Shown piece by piece: positions 45,401 to 57,400 of a DNA stretch of 64,000 nucleotides. Origin of the DNA: Branchiostoma floridae (Eukaryota > Chordata > Leptocardii > Amphioxiformes > Branchiostomatidae); assembly GCF_000003815.2 (NCBI RefSeq), contig NC_049991.1, positions 15,998,971 through 16,062,970 on the forward strand, given 5' to 3'. The position numbers and the translations under genes are program-made. Within the stretch, counting starts at the first letter, position 1, and each line of letters begins with the position of its first letter. The notes under the pieces were generated by a model. It searched no databases. It was not told the DNA's origin and was given only the letters and a program-made list of their open reading frames with translations.

Positions 45401-48400
45401 TTTTTTGTGGGTATAAAAGAACTGAGTAACTTCAGCTGCACATGTCAGTAGCTTAATTCCCATGAATCCTGTTTAGGGTCCACATTTTTCAGGTTTCCAA
45501 GGATGAAACCCTTTGTCTTTTGAATCCTTTCTTTCACTGGATCAAAGAGATGATCAACTTTAGCAGCAAATGTCTGAAACTCAATTCCAATTTTCCTTTT
45601 TGGCTTGACATTTTTTAGAAGATTTCCTAGGATGAAAGTCTTAAGTTTGTTTTCTGAGTCTATTTTTCTGCCACTGAACTATGCTACCACAGGAAGCACC
45701 ATCATTTGTTTAAACATCGTTTTGAGGCTTCAAATAAGTTCAGATACCAAAACGATTTTAGGGATTCATTGTGTACAATCTCAAGCAAGACTTAGAAGTG
45801 TATTTTAACAACTTTGATCCCAGAATGCTACTTGAAAATGTCTTGCAAGTGTGTCAGTTGTTCTGACAGAAGACAAATGGGAGTCCCTCTCACTGCAAAT
45901 TGTGCACATCGGACATTTACATCTGGTGCGTCAGTCATGACGTCTGTCCAGATCTTTTTGTTATCACCTTTAAAAGCCATGGTATTTTAATATGAAATCA
46001 AGACACAAGTACACAATGAACTCATCAGTTATATTGCCCTTGACTTTGCTGATCTTTGAAGAGGTCTGGGAATTTTGTAGTGTGATGAGAAAAGAAAACA
46101 GCCACAGCAGTCTATCAATCTGCATCGCAATAAATTTGCTAATAGGCGTCAGCATGTTCCATCAATATTTGCATCACTTGACACAGTTGGTTTAGCCACT
46201 GTGTACATGTCTAAAGGGTTACAATAACATGATTTTAGCGCGAGATTGCTGCTTAAAAGGGCATCAAATACAGGGCTTGTCATATTACCAATATCGGGAT
46301 GCTTGTTTCATTAAGAAGCAGTAAAGAGCTTTAGTGAAGTAGATGTTGTTGTCTTTTCCCGCGTGTGCTGAGCCGCTGGTATTTGTACGTTTCGGCACGT
46401 AATACGCTCGCTGTTGCTGAGCAACACGGTAAGACTTGTCAGAAAAGCAATGACTCCCACTCACCATTACTATTCAAATATTGATGTTCAGCTTTAAGGA
46501 AGAAGACTATTACCAGTTGGCAAAGAATATCTGTCAATAGAATAGGAAGACGAAAGTCCGTATACAGGAATGAAGATTGAGCAGATGGTTCAGACATGTA
46601 AGGGTCATTTTCTAAGGAGATAAAAGCTACATGATGCTCTTCCTGTATCCTGTAGGAAGTGCGGTTGAAAGGTTGTGACACGTGGAAGCCTTATAATTGG
46701 CATGACCAGTTGGTTTCACCTTACTACCTGTTTACTCACCTGCTGGTCCGGTGAGAAGACCTGGACCTGATATGTCACATGGACATGGGTGAGATGTGCA
46801 CAGCAGGGCCACTTAACTTTGTTAGACTAGTTTGAAAAAGTCACTTTTAGATGTTCATTGACAAATGAAAAGTAGATATAAGTTAGTGTATACTAAAAGT
46901 TCTAACAGTAATAATACTAAAAATGGATGGAATGTTTTTTTTTTCAATCACTGGCACAAGCAAAACATTCTCAAGGTTATCTTTTGATGGACTGGAGCAC
47001 AACATTTTTTGTTGGTCCAACGAGAAGAGAGTATGTATTACTAAGAAAAACACAATTTCACAGGTGTGTTTCCTAAAGGTAACTTAACAGGCTTTCCAAA
47101 CATCCTAGCAACACCTACCCAAGTGAGAAGGTGTGATCGGATTGTAGCGCGATGCTCCAAAGACAGGACACAAAAGGGCGCAAGGATCTGTTGGCTGCTG
47201 CCTTACTACTGGTTACCTAAGCAAGCTTCTTAATCAGATTAATAAGAGAAGGACAACAATTAAGGAAGCCCAGGCTTATGGGTCAGTAGTAATGGGGCCC
47301 TTTGTACTGGTTAAAAATCACTGGAAGCAACAAGATAAACCACAAGGAATAGAGCTATAGCTTCACAAGACTGCGCAATCTACTTATCGTCCAAAAAAAG
47401 CTGGCACTGTGTTGTCAGTTTTCGAATTCCCCCTGTAGACTACCAGAAAGGATTCAAACTTGAAAGACTGCAGCAAACTTTTTTATAGGAGATGCAGGGG
47501 AACAGATTTGATTCAAAGCAAGTTTCTTTGAGGCTGCTGCTTGCTGAAATATTTGCGTCTTTCAATTGAAAACAACAAAATATATTAAAAGTACTTGGTC
47601 ATACATACAGAATCTGTGGAAGATAAGATGCAATACTGTGATGAGTTATTTTTATGTGCAATACTTAAATGCAAAGACCATTTCATGGTACACACATGCA
47701 GACAGGGCCTAAAGTAAAAGCCAGCAGTGTGCTCCGTTTCACTGTGCTAATGGCAAGCAACAATAAAATGTGCTGAAATAGGACCAGGTACCACTTTGCC
47801 TGTGTCTTGAGCTTCATAGAAAGGCCTTCTAATTTGTCTAAACTTTGCCTGGACAGCTAGTACTGTTGATAAAAGCTTATAAATCACTGTCTGAAAACTT
47901 GACAGTGATCTTTAGGGCAAACTTCCCTGTGGTCAGAGTGGGCACATTCAGCTTTCTCACACATGTAGATGGTCTAATTTTACACACAGAAGACCTTTGA
48001 AGACGAGCTTTGCCGAAAGAAAGTTCTACAGTAGCGCCTTTGAAAACTAATTAGAGAAGTTGAAAGACATGATGTTGTAACCTTAAACATTTGCACACAG
48101 GATTGATGTACGTCTTGGTTCAGATCCTCTTCTATCAATAACTGCGATGACACAATTTCTTAAAACGTGTCACAATAAAAAGGCTCAGTCTGAACTTTTT
48201 ATGTATTGCTCCATGGTTAACGTTGACTGCAGCAAAATGTAATGTTTACAGTCATGGTGGCGCAAAGCTACCATCGGCACGAAGTGGAAACTGAAATACA
48301 TTGATTTTACACTTGCTCTGAAGAACTTGGAGATTCAAATACTAATGATGACTTTCACCTGGGCTCTTAAGGGTTGGCTTCAAGTTGCTGTAATTTCAAA

Positions 48401-51400
48401 GGCAAACACTTGGCTGGTGGCTCAAACATTGTAACAAGCCAACAAGGTTGAAAACTCACTTGCAATGTGTGAAGAATCAGTGGAAACGTTAGGTGGGCTG
48501 AAGCAGGTGTGTGTGTTTCTACTGCAAGCATGCAATGATGCCACACATATAATCCCAAAGGCATGGTATGTTCCTAACATGTACATGTAGAATCCTACCA
48601 GCTGCTTTCTAGTATGAAGCAAAGGTTTGTTGGCAAATTTTCTACTTGTGTGAAAACCTTAATGGTTATTGCTGCTAATATGGATGATGCTAATTTCAAA
48701 CATCAACTGTTACATTCTTGTTTTTCCATTTTTCTTACAGTAGAGCCCGAGTTGACGCCTTCATCTGATCAAGATGCTGTTGCAAAGATTCCCAGTCCAC
48801 AGGGAACCAGTCTTCTGCTTGTTACTCCTTACCTGCATCTGTGTGGTGGTTCATGGTCAAGACTGTCCGTCTGAGTGCACATGTGAAAACCCTGTGCAGG
48901 TGAGACTTTGACACTTTTTAGTACACTTTTGTTCTAATCAAAGTACTAATCAAAATCGGTAAAGCTGCAAATATTCAATTTTCAGGGTTTCTGTTTTCAT
49001 CAATTTTTCTCAGTTACAGAAATGTTACTTTATTTCAGGATCTTTAATTTTCATTTATATCAAATTATTAGATTTTTGCTACACTTCTGATTCACTAATA
49101 CAAAGCTGCAAGGCAATGAAAACTTCAGGGTCTCTACTTTTATCAGATTTTCCCCTGCTGAATAAACGTTTCTTTTCCACACACTCAGGCTGTTTGTCAG
49201 GGGGCAGGCTTGACAACTGTACCCACTGGCCTGGGCGCTGGCACATTATTCCTTGTCCTTGATGATAACAACATCACACAAATGCAACAAGGTGAATTCT
49301 CAGGGCTCCCCAGCCTGTTTGGACTCAGTGCTTCAAGGAACCTGATTTCCAGCATAGAGGAGGGCACGTTCACAGGACTGGCCTCACTGTGGCTACTCCT
49401 GCTGGAAGAGAACCAGTTGGTAGATGTACCGAACGGTACCTTTGACGGGCTGACGAGCTTGCAGCTACTCTCCCTGGAGGGAAACCAGCTCTCCTCTCTG
49501 GAGAGTCATGCCTTCAGTCCGCTGANNNNNNNNNNNNNNNNNNNNNNNNNNNNNNNNNNNNNNNNNNNNNNNNNNNNNNNNNNNNNNNNNNNNNNNNNNN
49601 NNNNNNNNNNNNNNNNNNNNNNNNNCTAATGACATGTCTGGAATTCACAACACACGTACAGCACCAGACCATACATTCCAACTGATAGCGAACGGTTCTG
49701 GTTAGACGATCAGAGAGTCAGGCACCTTCACATGACACTGAAACGAGCGGATGGGCCAATCAGAGATGAGACTGAGTTGTCATCATCCTACAGACCTTCT
49801 CAATCTTCGATGTCAACGGAATCCAGATATTCCACAGAACCATACAGCCCCACAGAAGACGAGTGGTTTTGGAGGAATGATACGAAGGTCAAGGAAGTTC
49901 AGATGACCTTGAAAAGACCAGACGGGCCAATAAGAGACGAGACTGAGCTATCATCACCCAGACCTTCTTATTCTTCTACATCTGACTCAGCAATTTCCAG
50001 ATATTCCACTAGACCATACAGCCCAACTGAGGAGGACAGGTTCTGGAGAAATGACAAGAGGGCCAGGGACATTCAGTCGACCTTGAAGAGACCAGATGGG
50101 CCAATAAGAGATGAGACTGAGCTTTCATCAGCAAGGCCTTCTCATTCTTCTAGATCAGAAACTTCCAGATACTCCAACAAAACTTACAGCGCCACTGAGG
50201 AGGACTGGTTTTGGAGAAACGACATGAAGGTCAGAGATGTTCATTCGACTTTGAGGAGGCCAGATGGGCCACTAAGAAGATGAGACTGAGTTATCGTCAG
50301 TAAGGCCTTCTGATTCTTCCACACGTGATTCAGTCATTTCCAGATATTCCACAAGTCCGTACAATCCCACAGATGAAGACAGGTTCTGGAGAAATGACAC
50401 GAGGGTCAGAGACATTCATTCGACCTTGAAGAGACCAGACGGGCCAAAAAGAGATGAGACAAATCTGATGTTTTATAGTAGCTGAGGTCATATCAGGGCA
50501 GTCGAGTAGTTTGTTTTCCTTGCTTTCAATTTGCATACCTCTTAAAATGGAGCTGAAATATTCAAGAACATGTGAGTATAAGACAAGTATGAGACAAAGT
50601 TTTTGTATTTTTGTATTGTGAAGCATTATTTATAAAGATTAGGTTCTGATATCCCAACTATAAGCTGAGGATCAGATAATTTCAATTTTGCCCTGGGTTG
50701 TCGCTTAATTTGTTATTAGAGGGTAAATACTTCCTGGTTCTTTCCCACACTGTATGCTTCATCATTTCAGATATGAAATCATAATAGCTGCATTGTACAG
50801 AGTACATGCAGACTGTAAAAGAGAGTTACAATGGCATTGGCTGGTTTAAATTGACAAAAGTAGTCATGGTTATTGATATTATATATGCATACCTGGGGGT
50901 AAATGTTATTTGACTTAATATATGTTGTATACACAAGTAGCTAGAGTACATTTTATGTGCAAGTGAATTCATGTTTCTAAGGATTATACTTTGGATGCAC
51001 TTTAATTGTTGTTATCGTCTATGACAATGAAAAGCAATAAACTTTGTAATTTTAAAAGTTTGTTCTTGTCTTGGTACAATCAAGGAGGTTGCAATACACA
51101 GTCTTGAGTTGTGAAGCATTACGGTAATAAAATTAGAAAATAATACATTCTAATTTCTGCAACTCCAGACTACATTGTCAACAAGGTCATTAACCTTACC
51201 TGCACATTGCTCAGTTAGTAACCTTTGTGCACAAAGGTGTACACTGTAAGGTTACAGTTCACACAACAAAGTTAACACAAAACTCTGTACTCTGAACATG
51301 CTACTTTTAAGTCAACAGATCAAATCAGTAGTCAGTCATATGAAGTTTTGATGACTTCTTAAGTAAATGTAATGATTCAATGATTACAAACACCACATAC

Positions 51401-54400
51401 ACATATTTAACTTTCAATCCCTGGAACTGTGTTTAGCCTAGCATTGGATACAATTTAGCAATGTCAAAATCTTTTCATGAAAACTTTCTTCCCAATCAGC
51501 AAGAGTCCCCATACAGTAGCAGAAATGAGTTCTGTTTGTCCTACTGTAGTACAGTAATCTTACCAGGCATGATTTTTTCAGTGTGCTATGCATGTGGACT
51601 TGATTGACTGACAAGTTAAGCAGGAAAGAACGCCAAAACCTTTGTACTTGTGTCCTTTCTTCTATCAATAGGCTATACTATTTGCTCTAAAGTTTCTGTG
51701 ACTCAAGTCAACATAACACCAAGCAACTTTCTATGAAGCTTCATAAAATTATTGAGTGGAAGAAAGAAATCGTTCATTAGTTTAGGGATCCTTATTTGCT
51801 TTACACTTAACATTACATGTAGCTTATAACGTTAATGCCCCATAAAAACCTTTCATTGATTAACAGCTAAAACGGCCTGATAAAATCACATTAGGCCAAG
51901 AGAATAGTGACTAAAAAGCTCTATCCTAATTTCTGGGCCCTGAAACCCCAAAAAATAACAGTGCATCAACAAACACCAGTCCTGTAGACATTAGGTTTTG
52001 TGACTTTTGCGGGCAAAATATCCAAGGGCTGTTCTTTGCACTTGCACAACTCTCAAGAAAAGATTATGACTCACACAACAACTAAGACACAAACTCAGTA
52101 TCCTGTTCTAAATCAGGGGGTGCCTGAAGTGGAAGAGTTTAAGACATTCCAGCCCTCATTACTGACCCATGTGTTACCAGTAAAGCTCTCTAAACTTGAG
52201 CAGGGATCAGGGAAGTCTTACTGTATGTACACAGCCACCCGTTGATTCTAAGTTAAACAGACCACGCCTCGGAGTTCATTACTTGTCACGGGTATCCTAG
52301 CAATGAAGGAACACATCTGTATAACAACCTTAGAAACATTGTCCAACTTTACAGATAAAAAAAAAACAAAAAAAACTGCTAGCTGGTCAAGACTGCCTAA
52401 AACATTGACCACAGCCAATTGACAAATAAGACAGGTAAAGTCCGTCACACAGTTGACAAGCTTTAGACAAATTGTTGATTGGTGGGAATGCTAAGAAGTT
52501 GCAGAGAGTCAAGCATATCTTTTTGCTTGAAAATCTACCTTTAATTTATCGATTTATCAGATCGAATAGATCTATTTGACCTGCAAACATTGGCTGATCC
52601 CTAAAAATCATGCATGATTGAGAGAGTCGGAGAGACCATTATTGCAGACTATGTCACTAAGGCCACACCAATTTAATTTCTTGGTTCACGGATTCGCTCG
52701 CTCCTATTTTTTGGGAAAAAAAATAAAAATAAAAATTACCACTCAGCAAATTTTCACCATTAATGAAACCATTCACCAGCTTTCTGGTGTAGCAAATTGG
52801 CCTTTATATTATAAGCTCCTTAAAGTGTGGGTACAGGTGCTGTTACTGTACAATAATAGTGTTTTTGTACTTTTTTCAAGCTGAAAACTTTTTTTCTTTA
52901 TGTTTTGGATTAGCCGTTACCTTTACCCCAACCATTTTACAATTTTTATTTTTATTTTTATTTCGCCCTCTCGCTCCATATTTTTTATGAAAAAATCCGT
53001 GAACCAAGAAATTAAATTGGTGTGGCCTAAGAATCACAGATTCTCTAGCCGAATGATTTTTTCTTGATTAACAGAGGTATAAGGAAGGGGAACTATGTGT
53101 TGTTCCATTATCAGCATGCATCAACACTTGTAAATATTTTTCTTGGTTAAATAATGACTCCTGTATTTGGCCATTTGACAGTAATCACATTTAATCATCA
53201 GCCCTGAAGAAATGATCAAAATATGCAAAGTGTTGACACAACCTTGCTTATACAAACATTAAATGTTATGACATGATTTTGTTACCCATAGAAACAGAAT
53301 GTCTCCCAAAGAAAGCGCCTGCAGATATTTGAATAATAATATGTATTCTCCATTGGAAGATAACTGTTAGTATCATACATGTGTGTGTGTGTGTCATAAC
53401 TGTAAGAGAGATAGGTGTGAAAATGAATGAAAAATAAGGAATCTGATGATGAATCATCTGTTTTGACTTGTTAGCAGCAATATTGCTATGGTGCTGGCAG
53501 ATACTGTAGAGGGTGTGGTCTGATAGGCGTGTGCTTAAGGCCACAACTTGCGTCAACAGTCAAGTTTTGGACAGGCTTCATAAAAGCTGGGACAGCGTAG
53601 TGGTGACGACCATACAGTACAAAACATTCACAACTCCAGATCCATTGGAAACGGCATCCCTCTAAAAAAAGGTAACTATCTAGAAGCTCTTAACATTGGC
53701 ATATGTACATGTAGACTTGAGATATATTTCCCATGTGAGTGAATGTAACTAGAGTAAAGCTTTCATTTTTACATATGTTCACCTGGTCCGGAAAACAACG
53801 TACAAAACGCTTTACGACCTCTGAGTAAAATGAAGAATATTCCCTTGGTTTACAATCAATAACACAACAGTTAACCGCCTACGTGAGCAAAGTTTTCCTC
53901 ACTTCTTGGTCATGTGTTTCACGTTCAATCGTCAATGTATTGATTTCGCATGTGATAATTGCACTTTGCCTTGCAATTGTCAACTACGTAACTATACTGA
54001 CTACCAGCAACCTCTGTCTGAAAGGAACAGGTAAGGAAGGACAGGTTTTTAACTGTAATTTCTTGTTTTGTCTTCTATCATAATAAGAAAAGGGGTCATA
54101 CATTGAGGCATTTAAGGGTCTAAGGTACATAAAACATACCATATGAGGACAAAACATTTGTTTGCTTCACATACCTGGCAAAGTATGTTTGATTAAGCAT
54201 AGCGAGCCGCTCAATATTTGCTTGCGTTGACTTCCTTAATCTATTGTTACAGTAACAATTACAATATTGAAAACTCTCTACTGCGTATTTATATCTAATG
54301 GAATAATCACTTCCTTGACTAATCTAAGATTTTTTTCATCCATTCAGGAATGGATCTGCATTTGCTTGTAAAAATGTCATGGTATTTTCGCATCAGCATG

Positions 54401-57400
54401 TGATTGGCGTATGGTAGTGACAAAGTCAACACTTGGAAAAGGTTTAATTCTGAAATCGTTGTGTATTTCAGTAATACCTCGGCTTGACGATGAGGAATAT
54501 TTTGTTCTATCTGGGGTTGGTGGCTGTGGTTGTCGCCAGTGCCACAGCTCAAACTACCGCCACCACGGCTGCCTCTACTACAACTGCAGCTGGCACAGGT
54601 AGTACCGCAGCAGCGGGTGGTACCACAGTAGCTGGGGGTACCACAGCAGCCGGTACCAGTGGTGATGCTACCACAGCCGCTGCCGGCACAACCGCTACAA
54701 CAATGGTTAGTCAGGCTAACTTTTCCTTTATACCCGGTAATTCTTTTTTAAGTGACACATGCCCAATTGTGCATGTCAAGGATTGGGCTGTACAGCCATG
54801 TGAAAAGCTCTGTCGAGGAGGACAACCTTCATACCTGTATCACTAATTTTTGCAAGCGAAGAACCAGCCATCCGCACTTTTGAACGATAATAAACATTTC
54901 ACTGTTAAATCTTGTAACTGTATTTTGAACCTAGTGTCTTCAAACTTCAAACCACAAATCATAAGAAGAAACGAAATGTACTGCTGAGCACCACACTCGT
55001 GATAACGAAAGTCTTAAAAGTGCAATGAAATTCAATACATGTATGTGAAATGTTTTGTAACAAATGTCCACAAATTCAGACTGTCCATGTCCTTACCTTC
55101 TACATTTTGTAGACAAATCTAATATGAGTGTATGAAAAGCCATCCCCTTCCACGAAACAAGCTCATTATTCTTTGTATCCTGCATTTTCAGGCCACGACA
55201 ACTGCCAGCGGAACTACCGTCCTGCCGTACATGTTCCTTGTGATTGCCCTGGCCTGTCTCACTCTGCTGGCATAAAACTGACACAGTTAGACCTGGCAAC
55301 AGACAGGATGGAGCAAGATTTCAAGAGAGGGTTGCAAAATTAGAATCAAGAACAGGAATGTTCAACATCACTATCAAAAGACTTCTTCATAAAATGACTC
55401 AAAGAACAATGATTCAGACATCTACTTAGTAGTGCCACTGTGTAGAAAAAGGCTCACAGAGTGCATCTCAAAAGCTCCCTAAGTAGCAACTTTGTAAGAG
55501 AGGGGTGCAATCTAAGAATCAAGAACAGGAGTGTTCAATATTACTGTTGAAAGCTTCTTCATAAAATGACTCAAAGTCAAACAACAATGATTAACATCTA
55601 ATAGGTTGAAAAAGGGACAGAGTGGATCTCAAAATCTCACTAAGTAGTAACTTTGTTTTGTGAAATTGTTTAGATATTTCAACAAAACAATGATTCACAT
55701 GTGATTGAGTATTCTGTATGCTATAATCAGTGTCAGATCTTCTCCACATCACCTATCCCTACGGTTGATGATGAAACGTGGATTGTTCCGTAGCAACAAA
55801 ATATGTGTGCAAATTGTATCAAGATGGAAACGTTTGTGTCCTGACCTCAGCTGTATCATTGAAAGTAGCAATTCATACTGCAAAACTGATTGTTTTCAAT
55901 ATTACATGTGATCAGACTATGCTGTGACAGTCATTTAAGATTACAAAAGCTTTTAAGGACATTGTTGAAGGGACGTGTGATGTTGGTCTCTAGAAGGAAT
56001 AGCACTAAATACATTGTAAGCTGTTAGAATACTAGCATCTACACCTACATGTATTTTGAATTTTTAACAAATGCAGAATTTAAATCTTAATAACCCAAAT
56101 AATGGAGCAAGCCATGATTGGTCAGTGAAATATGAACTAGGGCAAATTTTAATTGTAACCACGTGTATATAATAGCTTTAATTGCCATTGTCCAAGAGCC
56201 ACAGAGAGTCCTTTTGTAAATGTACGTCATGCTTAAAGTGCAATGATTGCTTGCTGCTAAGACTTGGATTGAAAAAAAAAGTGGTGGAAATGAAGCTTTG
56301 GAATAAAGAAAGACTTCACCATACATCTTGTTTTGTATGTGTCTTGTGTTGACAATGATACGTTAAGTAGCTACAATTTATAAAATTCATTCATTCATCC
56401 ATCCATCCATCCATCTATCCATCATTTTGTTGTAAATGGATAAGTGCAATTGGAGCTTACCTGTATTACTATTGGGAAGTACTGCCTGGTTCACTGCATA
56501 CACAGAGGCTGTTGGCTCATACATTTGCATGAGGGATGTCTGAAACATTTTGATACATAATTGTACAAGTTATCTCAAAATACCCCCGGAACTACTCTTC
56601 TGGGTGTAATTGAACATACAAAGCATGTATCTTTTTTATGCATTCACATATTAGTGTCTTCATACAACAAATCTACATTCTAATTAATTCTTCATGATGC
56701 ACTGTTATTTTTCTGACTTGCAAGAATTTGAGATGTAAGGCTCATGTGATAGGCTACAACATCTGACCAAAGGCATGAGAATGGTTAAAGGCTTAAAGCA
56801 TACAGTACTGTTCTGCTGCCCTGGCAGTCTTCATGTTGCTAATGTACAAAAACTGTTACATCAATGAAGGATAGACATCCAGGTAATAAGATATGCCAAA
56901 TAGCAATTACTCAAGCAACTGGACATGATTTTGGAAACATGGAGTAATTGCTATTTGGCATAAAAACTGTTACAGTATCATTTGGATCAAGCAGATTCAT
57001 TACTGCACAATAACATTGCAGTCAAATACTACAACAAACAAACATTCTTCCTTTCCTTCAGGCAGTTTACCTTGATTATTGCCAGCAGTGTTCTCTCTTC
57101 TTGCAGCCAAACTTGTCGCTTGTCTGGTGTTACGTTCACATCCACTGAATCTACAAGAGAAAGACACACATAGGAATGTGTCAAGACAAAGTATTATGGA
57201 TGTCTTAGAAGAACATAAACATTCATGTTCGAATCAATTACATTCAATCTCTGGATGAAAAACAGATAATTACTCCCGAATGTTTCGAGTGACAGCCATC
57301 ACTCTTCTTCAGTGTTATTAGAATGAATTAAACTGGCATAAGAACATCAACATTTATGAAAATCAACCTATTAGCAGTTACAGTGCAGCACAATAGATCA

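Larger units (their letters stand above)
43109..56460. other. PMS2 intron 11 (13.4 kb) hosting opposite-strand genes
   Basis: Exon 11 ends in phase 1 and exon 12 begins in the matching phase, so no PMS2 exon is missing here. The plus strand carries the LRR gene, the repeat-protein gene and the mucin-like gene. About 43.2-48.7 kb and 51.1-52.6 kb contain only a tandem repeat (45300-45640) and A+T-rich DNA. Confidence 0.8.

Noticed and set aside
53883-54083. 66-codon hydrophobic plus ORF before the mucin-like gene
   Set aside because: It starts at a non-ATG codon and lies in the inferred 5' UTR intron; no other support.
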